From assembly GCA_047974805.1 (NCBI GenBank), contig JBKECS010000066.1, positions 1-64,000 on the forward strand: DNA of 64,000 bases, read 5' to 3'. The stretch comes from JAJXUB01 sp047974805. Lineage in GTDB: Bacteria > Actinomycetota > Actinomycetes > Actinomycetales > Dermatophilaceae. A model generated the notes under the pieces. It was not told where the DNA came from. It was given only the letters and a program-made list of their open reading frames with translations, and did not search any database. This document shows, one piece after another, positions 17,037 to 26,592 of this stretch. Numbering within the stretch: the first letter of the stretch is position 1; each line of letters opens with the position of its first letter. The translations under genes were made by a program, and so were the position numbers.

Positions 17037-19691
17037 TCAGTCGCGACCGGTCAGCGACCACGCGTCCTGATCTGATTCCTCGGTCCATTCCTCGATTCGG
17101 ACCTCGTCGTATGCCCCGATGGCCCGCGCGTCCCCGTCCAGCGGCACCCCGTCGTCGCTGTCCACCCCGTCATCGACGGCGCCGCTGGGCTCTCGTGGTA
17201 CGTCTTCACCCCGGATGAGCGCCAAGGTGGTGGCCAGGTCGTCTGGTGTGACGAGCACGTCGCGTGCCTTGGAGCCCTCGGACGGGCCGACCACTCCGCG
17301 GGACTCCAAGAGGTCCATTAGCCTCCCCGCCTTGGCGAACCCGACCCGCAGCTTGCGCTGCAGCATGGAGGTGGAGCCGAACTGAGTGGTCACGACCAGT
17401 TCTGCGGCCTGGAGCAACAGGTCGAGGTCATCACCGATGTCGTCGTCAATGACGCGTTTGGACTCAGGCGCGGCGACGTCGTCGCGATACACCACGCTGA
17501 GCTGGCCCTTCACATGATCCACCACGGCGTGAATTTCGCTCTCGGTGACCCAGGCTCCCTGGACCCGCATCGGCTTGCTCGCGCCCATCGGCAGGAAGAG
17601 CGCATCCCCCTGGCCGAGCAGCTTTTCCGCCCCGGCCTGGTCCAGCACAACCCGACTGTCGGCCAAGGATGATGTGGCGAACGCCATGCGCGAGGGCACG
17701 TTGGCCTTGATCAGACCCGTGACGACGTCGACGCTGGGCCGCTGGGTCGCCAACACGAGATGGATCCCCGCGGCGCGGGCCAACTGGGTGATCCGGACGA
17801 TGGAGTCCTCCACATCCCTCGGTGCGACCATCATGAGATCGGCCAGCTCATCGACGATGACCAGCAGATACGGGTAGGTCTGCAGGGTCCGTTGTGAGCC
17901 CGGCAACGGCGCGACCGTCCCGTTCCGCACGGCGTTGTTGAAATCGTCGATGTGCTTGTAGCCGAACTGCGCCAGGTCGTCATACCGCATGTCCATCTCG
18001 CGGACCACCCATTGCAGGGCTTCGGCGGCCTTCTTCGGGCTAGTGATGATCGGGGTGATCAGGTGGGGAATCCCCTCGTATGCGGTGAGTTCGACTCGCT
18101 TGGGGTCGACGAGGACCATGCGCACCTCGTCCGGGGTGGAGCGCATGAGGATAGAGGTGATCATCGAATTGACGAACGAGGATTTGCCCGCGCCGGTGGC
18201 GCCGGCGACGAGCAGGTGGGGCATTTTCGCCAGGTTCGCGATGACGTAGCCGCCTTCGACGTCCTTGCCGACCCCCATCACCATGGGGTGCTCGTTGGAC
18301 CGAGCGGCCTGCGAGCGCAACACGTCCCCGAGCGAGACGATTTCCTTGTCGGCGTTGGGGATTTCGATTCCGATGGCGCTCTTGCCCGGGATGGGGCTGA
18401 GGATACGAACGTCGGCCGAGGCGACGGCATACGCGATGTTCTTGCTCATTGAGGTGACTCGTTCGACCTTGACCCCCGGGCCGAGCTCGACCTCATATCG
18501 GGTCACCGTGGGGCCGCGCAGGAATCCGGTCACCTGGGCGTCGATCCCGAAGTCGTCCAGCACCGCGGTGAGGGCGGCAACGACCGAATCGTTGGCGGCG
18601 CTGCGGGCCTTGTGTGGGGATCCGATCTTGAGCACGGAGCTGTCCGGCAGGGCATACCGGACGTCTCCGGCCAGGGCCAGTTGTTCCACGCGCTGGGGCA
18701 GTTGGACGGTGGGCGGCGCCGACGGCTGCTGCGTGCTCTCGGCGCTGGCTGAGGAGGTGGCTGAGGCGGCTGAGACGGAGGCGTCCGGGGCGAGCACACC
18801 GGGTGCCGTGGGACGCCGCTCGCCAGGTCGCGGTGCCTCCGGGTCGGCTTGAGCCGCCTTGGCCCGCAGCCGGCCCTTCTCCACCACGGCTGCCTGGTCG
18901 TATGCGGTGTCACCGTCCCGGTCGCCGAGTTCGTCGATGTCACGGGCTGTCCGCCGGCGGGTGCGACCGGCACCCACGGCCAGGTCCTCGTCGGTGGCGT
19001 GTCGCTGCGCGGAGGCGGCGATGGCGCGCAGACGAGGGAGTACTTGGTGCGCGGGCACACCGGTAATGACGAGCACCCCATAGAGCGCCAGCATGACCAA
19101 CAAGACGACCGCGCCAACGTTGGTCAATGCTGCGGCCAGTGGGTCGGAGGCCAAGAAGCCGACGATGCCCCCCGCGGCACGCATCGCCTCCGGCCCGTCC
19201 GGCGGACGCGGGCCACCGGAGGAGATGTGCACCAGACCGGAGACGGCGAAGGTGAGGAAAATCGAGCCCAGAGCTAGTTGGGCGGTCCGCTTCTCCTCCT
19301 GCGGGGCGCGCAGCATACGCACCCCGAAGAAGACCAGCACGAGCGGCAACGCATAGGCGAGCATCCCGAGCGTCCCGGCCGCCACCGCATGGACGAGGGC
19401 ACCGAACGGACCGGTCAAGCCCCACCATTCGCGGGCCGCGACCACGACGGCCAGCGCGATCAGGAGGAATCCCCAGCCGTCCCTGCGGTGTTCGGGCTCC
19501 AATTCGCGGGCGCCGTTGCCGACCTTTCGCGCGGTTGCCCCGGCAACGTGGGCCATGCCCATCCAGGTGGACTTCAGCGCGCGCACCGGCAGCGGGAGTC
19601 CACCCCCCCGGGCGCTGCGTTGCGCCGGTGGGCGTCGAGTTGTCGTGCGCGTGATGCGCCGACGGGACGTGGTGGACGGACGAGTCGCCAT
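17037..19691 (-). CDS. ftsK: DNA translocase FtsK/SpoIIIE
   Basis: Septal DNA pump that clears chromosome dimers and trapped DNA during division. The 884-residue protein has a basic N-terminus, hydrophobic segments between about 75 and 215 (four to five membrane helices), an Ala/Pro/Ser-rich linker (about 225-335), the RecA-like motor with Walker A GATGAGKS (497-504) and Walker B VIVDELADLM, and a winged-helix gamma domain near 770-835 (STSMLQRKLRVGFAKAGRLM). An acidic tail of ~50 residues ends it. ATG at 19691 was preferred to the upstream ATG at 19709, which would add only six residues. Confidence 0.96.
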   Translation of the reverse strand: MATRPSTTSRRRITRTTTRRPPAQRSARGGGLPLPVRALKSTWMGMAHVAGATARKVGNGARELEPEHRRDGWGFLLIALAVVVAAREWWGLTGPFGALVHAVAAGTLGMLAYALPLVLVFFGVRMLRAPQEEKRTAQLALGSIFLTFAVSGLVHISSGGPRPPDGPEAMRAAGGIVGFLASDPLAAALTNVGAVVLLVMLALYGVLVITGVPAHQVLPRLRAIAASAQRHATDEDLAVGAGRTRRRTARDIDELGDRDGDTAYDQAAVVEKGRLRAKAAQADPEAPRPGERRPTAPGVLAPDASVSAASATSSASAESTQQPSAPPTVQLPQRVEQLALAGDVRYALPDSSVLKIGSPHKARSAANDSVVAALTAVLDDFGIDAQVTGFLRGPTVTRYEVELGPGVKVERVTSMSKNIAYAVASADVRILSPIPGKSAIGIEIPNADKEIVSLGDVLRSQAARSNEHPMVMGVGKDVEGGYVIANLAKMPHLLVAGATGAGKSSFVNSMITSILMRSTPDEVRMVLVDPKRVELTAYEGIPHLITPIITSPKKAAEALQWVVREMDMRYDDLAQFGYKHIDDFNNAVRNGTVAPLPGSQRTLQTYPYLLVIVDELADLMMVAPRDVEDSIVRITQLARAAGIHLVLATQRPSVDVVTGLIKANVPSRMAFATSSLADSRVVLDQAGAEKLLGQGDALFLPMGASKPMRVQGAWVTESEIHAVVDHVKGQLSVVYRDDVAAPESKRVIDDDIGDDLDLLLQAAELVVTTQFGSTSMLQRKLRVGFAKAGRLMDLLESRGVVGPSEGSKARDVLVTPDDLATTLALIRGEDVPREPSGAVDDGVDSDDGVPLDGDARAIGAYDEVRIEEWTEESDQDAWSLTGRD

Positions 19692-19875
19692 GATCCGCAC
19701 GCTACACAAGAGTCACATAAGAATCACGGATCACACGCCGTCTCAGGAGTCACTGTGGTCCCGGTTGCTGACCTGCCCTTCCCCGGCGCCGCCTTCCGAA
19801 CGGGCGGATAGTCGATAGTCCGCATGGTGGATGCCGGAGGGTGGAGCACTGCCGGCGACGCCTACAGTGATGCCC

Positions 19876-19990
19876 AGGTCAAGAGTCTCAGCGACAAGCC
19901 CTGGCTGGCTGAGCAGCAACCCTCCATTCGCGGCGGGGTGCTCCAGGTGACGACCAGGCCGATTGGCAACCGCCGTCGGCAAGCGCGGAC
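19876..19990 (+). promoter_or_regulatory. SAM-IV riboswitch
   Basis: The 342-bp gap between ftsK and the aminotransferase gene holds a segment with the SAM-IV/SAM-I-like aptamer pattern: GGTC at 19877 pairing with GACC at 19951, a conserved GCGACAAGCCCTGG arm, the core GCAGCAACCCTCC, the arm GCGGCGGGGTGCTCCAGGTG, and a 3' extension with GCCGTCGGCAAGCGCGG. It matches remembered SAM-IV sequences of actinobacteria closely. The aptamer ends about 45 bases before the start codon, which favours control of translation or early termination in response to S-adenosylmethionine. Confidence 0.85.
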
Positions 19991-20033
19991 TCGGCGCCAG
20001 GCAGTCTCGGGTCCCGATCCGAGAGGTTGTGCC

Positions 20034-21437
20034 ATGACGGCAACTGCAAATCCGACCCGCTACCGCTGCTTCGCCGTCGATCACACCGCCTCGACCGGCA
20101 CGTCGGACACCAAGACCCCCAGCCCGCTCGAAACCGCCGAACTGACCGCGCAGCTACCCCCCGTGATCGGCACCGACCTGACCGTACCTGTGGCCGGTGG
20201 TGGGCACCTGAGCTATATCAATGCCGATCATGCGGCCTCGGCGCCGGCGCTGCTCGCAGTAGAGCGTGCGGTGGCCCAAGCCACGCTCACCTACTCCTCG
20301 GTGCACCGCGGCCAGGGATGGGCATCTCAAGTCACCAGCGCGCACTACGAGGCCGCCCGTGACGAGATCGGGCGCTTCGTCGGCGCCCGTCCCGACGATG
20401 CGGTCGTCATCACCCGAAACACCACCGACTCGCTCAACCTGCTCGCCTCGTGCCTGCCCGCCGATGCTCATGTCGTGGTGTTCTCCAGCGAACACCACGC
20501 GACGTTGCTCCCCTGGCCGGCCGAGCGAACCCACCGGTTGGCCGTCCCGCGCAGCTTCGCTGACGCCGAGCGCTTCCTCGGCGACGCCCTGCGTGAGCTG
20601 CCTGCGGGCGCGCCGAAACTCGTCGTCCTGACCGGTGCCTCCAACGTCACCGGGGAGCTGTGGGACCTCTCGACACTCATCCCGCTGGTCCGAGCACACG
20701 CAGGGCGGGTCGTCCTCGACGCTGCCCAACTCGCGGCGCACCGCCGGATCGACATCGCCGCGCTCGGGGCCGACTGGGTCGCCTTCTCCGGACACAAGCT
20801 GTATGCCCCCTACGGGGCCGGAGCGCTGGTGGGTCGGGCTGACTGGCTGAACCAGGCGCCGCCCTACCTTGCCGGCGGCGGCGCCACCCAGGCCGTGAGC
20901 GATCAAGGGACCTCCTGGGCGACCGGCCCCGCCCGGCACGAAGCAGGCTCCCCCAACGTCCTAGGCGCCATCGCGCTCGCGACCGCATGCGCCACGCTGG
21001 CCGCACACCACGACACGATCGCCGCGCACGAAGAGGAGCTGGCCGACACCTTGCACGACGGCTTGGCCGCCATCCCCGGGGTGCGCACATGGGCGCTGTT
21101 TCCTGGGGCGTCGGAGCGTCTGGCCGTAGCCTGCTTCACCATCGACACCGTGGACTCCTCGCTGGTGTCCGCCGCCTTATCCGCCGAACACGGCATCGGT
21201 GTGCGCGACGGGAAGTTCTGCGCCCACCTGCTCGTCGATGACCTGCTGGCCAGTGAGAAGCACTCCACCGCAGTTCGGGTCAGTCTCGGTCTAGGGACCA
21301 GCTTGGCCGATGTGCAACGGATCCTCGCGGCCGTGCGAGCCGTGGCCACGCACGGCCCGACCCTGGACTGGACCCACACGGCGGCGGGCTGGTCAGCGCC
21401 CGAGGCACCAGTCGCGCAGGTGGCCCCCCTCTGGTAA
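20034..21437 (+). CDS. class V aminotransferase-fold PLP enzyme, riboswitch controlled
   Basis: A 467-residue cysteine-desulfurase-like PLP enzyme. Fold-type I blocks: INADHAASAPALLAVERAV (about 65-83), VVITRNTTDSLNLLA, FSSEHHATLLPW, VVLDAAQLAAHRRIDI and the Schiff-base lysine in AFSGHKLYAPYGAG. Family members act as cysteine desulfurases, selenocysteine lyases or related C-S lyases; the exact reaction is not readable. The SAM riboswitch upstream points to sulfur-amino-acid metabolism. ATG 20034 follows GAGAGG at good spacing; the frame is open further upstream but that stretch is the riboswitch. A decayed membrane gene follows after 44 bp. Confidence 0.82.
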   Translation: MTATANPTRYRCFAVDHTASTGTSDTKTPSPLETAELTAQLPPVIGTDLTVPVAGGGHLSYINADHAASAPALLAVERAVAQATLTYSSVHRGQGWASQVTSAHYEAARDEIGRFVGARPDDAVVITRNTTDSLNLLASCLPADAHVVVFSSEHHATLLPWPAERTHRLAVPRSFADAERFLGDALRELPAGAPKLVVLTGASNVTGELWDLSTLIPLVRAHAGRVVLDAAQLAAHRRIDIAALGADWVAFSGHKLYAPYGAGALVGRADWLNQAPPYLAGGGATQAVSDQGTSWATGPARHEAGSPNVLGAIALATACATLAAHHDTIAAHEEELADTLHDGLAAIPGVRTWALFPGASERLAVACFTIDTVDSSLVSAALSAEHGIGVRDGKFCAHLLVDDLLASEKHSTAVRVSLGLGTSLADVQRILAAVRAVATHGPTLDWTHTAAGWSAPEAPVAQVAPLW

Positions 21438-21481
21438 ACCACGGAGCAAACCTGTTCCGCACCCCAGGGAGACCAACAACG

Positions 21482-21960
21482 ATGAGCCAGCCCTCGACCA
21501 TCGCCGCGTCCGCCACACCGCCGGACAGCTACCGCCTGCCGAAGTGGACGTAGCTGGGGGTCCTGGTCATCGGAGTTGTGGCATACGAGCTCATCTGGCG
21601 CGTCATGGTGAACACCCAGAATGCGACGTTCTTCCCCTCTCTGCTGCTCGTCGGTGCCGTCACCCGCTCATCCTCCCCATCGCCATCTACGTGAGCGCCA
21701 AGCGTCGGGACCCCCGGGCCGGGATCATGTTCGGGATCGCCTCGGGCAGCCAGGGCCGATCCGCGATCGCGGAGTTCATCGTCGCTTTCGCTGCTGCCGT
21801 GTCCCTGCATCCGGTGTGGGACGCCTCCACGTCCGTGGCCGTGCACATCGTCATCACCGCGATCGGCTTCGTCATCCTCATCGGATTGGTCCGCCGGGCA
21901 GCGAAGGAGCCGGTGACCGGCCCGAACGCCGCCGGCCGACCCGGTCAAGCTCAAGCCTGA
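21482..21960 (+). pseudogene. decayed small membrane protein gene downstream of the aminotransferase
   Basis: Starts with ATG at 21482 after a GGGAGACC site and reads MSQPSTIAASATPPDSYRLP, but meets an in-frame TAG at 21551. The frame then continues with membrane-like sequence (GVLVIGVVAYELIW, TFFPSLLLVGAV) until about 21660. From there coding continues two positions shifted as HPLILPIAIYVSAKRRDPRAG and IVITAIGFVILIGLV, ending at 21960. So one nonsense change and one frameshift split a protein of roughly 155 residues with about four membrane helices. Its 3' end overlaps the rnj stop. It probably shared the riboswitch-controlled transcript. Confidence 0.72.
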
Positions 21961-23636
21961 AGCACTACGGGGATGATCATCGGGCGGCGACGGATCTTGC
22001 CGCCCACCCAAGAGCCGAGGGTGCGGCGCAACACCTGCTGCAGCTGCTGGGGATCCTCCACCCCATTGCGGGATGCCTCCTCCAGCGCCTCGATGATCCG
22101 AGGCCTCACCTGGTCGAAGATCTCCTCATCCTCAGCGAATCCTCGCGCCGTGATCTCCGGACCGGAAGCGATCTTTCCGCTCACCGCGTCCATGACGACG
22201 ATGACGGAGATGAACCCCTCATCGCGCAGAATGCTCCGATCGCGCAGCATCGCCTCGTCGGTCTCCCCCACCGAGGAGCCGTCGACATAGACGTATCCGC
22301 ACGGCACGGCGCCGCTGATCTCCGCCTGACCACCTTGGAGGTCGACGGCAACGCCGTCCTCAGCAAGCAGAACCCGATCAGCAGGCACCCCGGTCGCCAC
22401 GGCCAGCGCCGCGTTGGCTGCCAAGTGGCGCCATTCGCCGTGCACGGGCAGGACGTTGCGGGGCCGGACGATGTTGTAGAGGTAGAGCAGTTCCCCGGCG
22501 GAGGCGTGTCCGGAGACGTGGACCTTGGCGTTCCCTTTGTGCACCACGGTGGCGCCGAGGCGCATGAGCCCGTTGATGACCCGGTAGACGGCGTTTTCAT
22601 TTCCGGGGATGAGCGAGCTGGCCATCAGGACGGTATCGCCCGGTCCGACCTCGATCTTGTGGTCCCGGTTGGCCATGCGCGACAGTGCCGCCATGGGCTC
22701 GCCCTGTGAACCGGTACTTATCAGCACAACCTTGTCGTCGGGCAGGTCCGCCAGCCGCTTGAAATCCACCAGCAGCCCGTCCGGGACCCGTAGGTACCCC
22801 AGCTCGGCGGCTATGCCCATGTTGCGCACCATGGAGCGACCCACGAACACGACCTTGCGGCCGGCTTTCTCCGCGGCGTCGAGCACCTGCTGAACCCGGT
22901 GAACGTGGCTGGAGAAGCAGGCGACGATGATGCGGCGCTGGGCATGCCGAAACACCTTGTCGATGGCTGAGGAGATCTCCCGTTCGGGCGTGGTGAACCC
23001 GGGAACCTCCGCGTTCGTGCTGTCGGTGAGGAAGAGGTCGACGCCCTCTTCCCCGATCCGGGCGAACGCCCGCAGGTCAGTCAGCCGGCCGTCCAGCGGG
23101 AGTTGATCCATCTTGAAGTCACCCGTATGCAGCACGGTGCCGGCCGGGGTACGCAGGAAGACCGCGAGGGCGTCCGGGATGGAGTGGTTGACCGCGATGA
23201 ACTCACAGTCGAACACCCCGAAGCGTTCCCGGCGTCCCTCGGCGACTTCGAGGGTGAACGGGGTGATCCGGTGCTCCTTGAGCTTGGCCTCGACCAGGGC
23301 CAGGGTCAGCCTCGACCCGACCACAGGAATATCCGGCTTCAGCCGGAGCAGGTAGGGCACGGCGCCGATGTGGTCCTCATGACCGTGGGTGAGAACGATC
23401 GCTTGAATATCGTCCAGCCGGTCACGAACGTAGTCGAAGTCCGGCAGGATCAGGTCGACCCCGGGGTGCACCTCGTCGGGGAAAAGGACGCCGCAGTCGA
23501 TGACGAGCAGTTGACCGGCGTGCTCGACGATGGCCATGTTGCGACCCACCTCCCCGAGCCCACCGAGCGGAACGATGCGCAAGGCGTCGTCCTCGAGCGG
23601 CCCGGGCACCGGGAGATCCGGGTGGGGGTGACTCAC
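21951..23636 (-). CDS. rnj: ribonuclease J
   Basis: Metallo-beta-lactamase/beta-CASP ribonuclease with 5'-3' exo- and endonuclease activity in RNA decay and rRNA processing. Metal motif THGHEDHIGAVP (HxHxDH at 84-89), then LHTGDFKMDQ, TDSTNAE, the beta-CASP core, TGSQGEPMAALSRMA and VSGHASAGELLYLYNIVRP. Length 561 is typical. GTG at 23636 was chosen because it overlaps the dapA stop (GTGA) and yields the usual short leader before LRIVPLGGLGEVGRNM. The neighbouring dapA upstream is a widespread actinobacterial pairing. Confidence 0.96.
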   Translation of the reverse strand: MSHPHPDLPVPGPLEDDALRIVPLGGLGEVGRNMAIVEHAGQLLVIDCGVLFPDEVHPGVDLILPDFDYVRDRLDDIQAIVLTHGHEDHIGAVPYLLRLKPDIPVVGSRLTLALVEAKLKEHRITPFTLEVAEGRRERFGVFDCEFIAVNHSIPDALAVFLRTPAGTVLHTGDFKMDQLPLDGRLTDLRAFARIGEEGVDLFLTDSTNAEVPGFTTPEREISSAIDKVFRHAQRRIIVACFSSHVHRVQQVLDAAEKAGRKVVFVGRSMVRNMGIAAELGYLRVPDGLLVDFKRLADLPDDKVVLISTGSQGEPMAALSRMANRDHKIEVGPGDTVLMASSLIPGNENAVYRVINGLMRLGATVVHKGNAKVHVSGHASAGELLYLYNIVRPRNVLPVHGEWRHLAANAALAVATGVPADRVLLAEDGVAVDLQGGQAEISGAVPCGYVYVDGSSVGETDEAMLRDRSILRDEGFISVIVVMDAVSGKIASGPEITARGFAEDEEIFDQVRPRIIEALEEASRNGVEDPQQLQQVLRRTLGSWVGGKIRRRPMIIPVVLQA

Positions 23637-24541
23637 GCGGCACCCTCCGACACGCCGACCCGCCAGCTCGTGGCCAAGGCCAGTCGGAGGACCTCCAGAT
23701 GCTCCGGTGGTGATTCGACCAGCGGTAAACGGACGGACGCGTGCTCGATCACGCCGAGCTCGACGAGGGCAGCTTTGGCCATGATCGCGCCTTGGGACTG
23801 GAACATGATGGCGTCGACCACCGGGATAAGGCTGCGGTGGATATCCCGCGCCCGGGCCATGTCGCCGGCGTCGACAGCGGCGACCATCGCGGCATACGAG
23901 GCGCCGGCGACGTGGCCGACGACGGAGACGACCCCGGCGGCGCCCTGAGCGAGGTGCGCGAGGTTGACCTCGTCGGCCCCGGAGTACCAGGCGAGATCGG
24001 TGGCGGCCATGACTCGGGTCGAGGACCACAGGTCGCCCTTGGCATCCTTGACCGCAACGATGTTGGGGTGTGCGGCCAGGGCGATGAGGGTGTCCTCGGC
24101 AAACGGTATGCCGGTGCGCCCCGGGATGTCGTAGAGCAGCACCGGCAGGTCGGTGGCATCGGCGACCGCGCGACAGTGTGCCAGCAGCCCCGGCTGGGTC
24201 GGCTTGTTGTAGTAGGGGCTGACCAGCAGCAACCCCGTGGCGCCGGCGGCGGCGCGGGCGGCCATGGCGACGCTATGCGCTGTGTCGTTCGAGCCGACCC
24301 CGGCGACAACCGCGGCCCGTCCCGCGACCCGCTCGGACACCCGGGCAACCATGTCGATGCTCTCGTCGCTGCTCAACGTGGCGGATTCACCGGTCGTGCC
24401 GTTGACCACTATGCCGTCGTGTCCGCTCGCCAGGAGGTGGTCGACCAGAGCATCCACCCCAGGCAGATCGATCGACCCGTCGGGCGACATGGGGGTGACC
24501 ATCGCGGTCAGGACACGCCCGAACGGGCTCTGAATCGGCAT
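23633..24541 (-). CDS. dapA: 4-hydroxy-tetrahydrodipicolinate synthase
   Basis: Condenses pyruvate and aspartate semialdehyde in lysine/diaminopimelate synthesis. TIM-barrel enzyme of 302 residues with GTTGESATLS (about 48-57), the catalytic tyrosine in VSPYYNKPTQPGL, YDIPGRTG, and the Schiff-base lysine in IVAVKDAKGDL. Divergent from thyA with 56 bp between starts; overlaps rnj downstream by 4 bases. Confidence 0.96.
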   Translation of the reverse strand: MPIQSPFGRVLTAMVTPMSPDGSIDLPGVDALVDHLLASGHDGIVVNGTTGESATLSSDESIDMVARVSERVAGRAAVVAGVGSNDTAHSVAMAARAAAGATGLLLVSPYYNKPTQPGLLAHCRAVADATDLPVLLYDIPGRTGIPFAEDTLIALAAHPNIVAVKDAKGDLWSSTRVMAATDLAWYSGADEVNLAHLAQGAAGVVSVVGHVAGASYAAMVAAVDAGDMARARDIHRSLIPVVDAIMFQSQGAIMAKAALVELGVIEHASVRLPLVESPPEHLEVLRLALATSWRVGVSEGAA

Positions 24542-24597
24542 GCCTGCAGGGTATCGCTCAGGATGGCACCGTCGGGTCGCGCTGCTACGTTGCGGAT

Positions 24598-25410
<813 letters not shown>

Positions 25411-25421
25411 AGGAGGCCCCC

Positions 25422-25889
25422 ATGACCCGGATCACCTTGATCGCAGCCATGGCCCCTGGACGTGTCATCGGTGACAACGGCGCGATCCCTTGGCACGTAC
25501 CCGGGGAGCTGGCACGCTTCAAGGCGACGACGTTGGGCCACACCCTGCTCATGGGGCGGGCGACGTTTGAGTCGATCGGACGCGCCCTGCCGGGACGGCG
25601 CACCATCGTGCTGACCCGTGACCTGTCCTGGCACCACCCCGGCGTCGAGGTCGCCCACAGCTTCGCCGAGGCCCTGGCGTTGGCAGGACCCGGTGACGAG
25701 GTGTTCGTCGCCGGCGGTGGCCAGATCTACGCCGAAGCGCTCCCCTACGCCCATCGGATGATCCTCACCGAGATCGACCAGGCCGTGGCTGGGGACACGT
25801 ACTTCCCGGCCTGGCTACCCGCGCAATGGGTGGAATCCTCCCGCGACGCCGAACCTGGTTGGACCGTCGTCACCTACGAGCGACGTTGA
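25422..25889 (+). CDS. dfrA: dihydrofolate reductase
   Basis: NADPH-dependent reduction of dihydrofolate to tetrahydrofolate, completing the cycle with ThyA. The 155-residue protein shows IAAMAPGRVIGDNGAIPWH, the acidic residue in PGELARFK, LMGRATFESIGRALPGR, and FVAGGGQIYAEALPYA. AAGGAGG lies 5-6 bases before the ATG. Operon with thyA. Confidence 0.96.
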   Translation: MTRITLIAAMAPGRVIGDNGAIPWHVPGELARFKATTLGHTLLMGRATFESIGRALPGRRTIVLTRDLSWHHPGVEVAHSFAEALALAGPGDEVFVAGGGQIYAEALPYAHRMILTEIDQAVAGDTYFPAWLPAQWVESSRDAEPGWTVVTYERR

Positions 25890-25945
25890 CCACGGCACAC
25901 CATCGACTCAAAGAGCCTTCATTGTCGCGAAATGAATCTATTTGC

Positions 25946-25960
25946 TTCATACTGTATGAA
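25946..25960. promoter_or_regulatory. 15-bp palindrome at the satD start, candidate operator
   Basis: TTCATAC-T-GTATGAA is a perfect 7-1-7 inverted repeat, nested in a second pair GCTTCAT (25944-25950) and ATGAAGC (25960-25966). It sits directly at the start of the SatD/HTH gene, in an AT-richer pocket of a GC-rich region. TACTGT inside it could be a -10 element. A repressor bound here would block transcription initiation; autoregulation by the neighbouring HTH protein is inference. Confidence 0.55.
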
Positions 25961-25968
25961 TGAAGCGT

Positions 25969-26592
25969 ATGCCCGTCGCCACGTTGATCGGTGACATCGT
26001 CGACAGCCGGCGGTTCCCGCAACGACAAGAACTGCACGATCGCCTCTCGGCCACGCTCCAGACGCTCCGCGTCCCGGCCATCGAATCGCCGGCTATCACC
26101 GTGGGCGATGAATTGCAGGGGGTCTACCGCACCGTCGGAGACGCCCTCGACGCCGGCTTCCGGCTGCGGCTCGCCCTGCTGCCCGACATCGATGTCCGCT
26201 GTGGGATCGGCTGGGGATCGGTGACCCTCCTCGACCACGACACCGGGGTGCAGGACGGCCCGGGCTGGTGGGCGGCGCGTGCCGCCATCGATACGGCCAA
26301 GGAGATGGCCCGCGCCGCCGCCTTCCGCGTCATCCGAACCGCCTATCGGGCCTACAGCGTCGAAGGGCCCAGCGAGCCGGCGGTCACTGCCGCCTTGCAC
26401 TGTCGGGATCATCTGGTTGGATCGTTGGACAACCGGTCATTGACCATCTTGCGAGGGCTCATGGCAGACCAGACACAACACGAGATCGCCACCTCGATGG
26501 GGATCAGCCCCTCGGCTGTGTCCCAACGTGTCCGACGTGACGGCCTGGCCGTTGTCGTCGCTGCCCAGCATGCGCTGGCCGAGGTGGCCTGA
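25969..26592 (+). CDS. SatD family protein with C-terminal helix-turn-helix
   Basis: A 207-residue protein. The N-terminal ~130 residues match the SatD family (VATLIGDIVDSRRFPQRQEL, ITVGDELQGVY, CGIGWGSV), of poorly known function. The C-terminus holds an HTH (HEIATSMGISPSAVSQRVRR, about residues 168-187), so it is a candidate DNA-binding regulator. I chose ATG 25969, where similarity to SatD N-termini begins and a GAATGAAG purine run precedes; the in-frame ATG at 25960 lies within the palindrome. The next gene begins immediately after its stop, so the two form an operon. Confidence 0.75.
   Translation: MPVATLIGDIVDSRRFPQRQELHDRLSATLQTLRVPAIESPAITVGDELQGVYRTVGDALDAGFRLRLALLPDIDVRCGIGWGSVTLLDHDTGVQDGPGWWAARAAIDTAKEMARAAAFRVIRTAYRAYSVEGPSEPAVTAALHCRDHLVGSLDNRSLTILRGLMADQTQHEIATSMGISPSAVSQRVRRDGLAVVVAAQHALAEVA

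Noticed and set aside
21551..21553. In-frame TAG as recoded (pyrrolysine-type) codon
   Set aside because: A separate frameshift follows about 100 bases later, so simple gene decay explains both.
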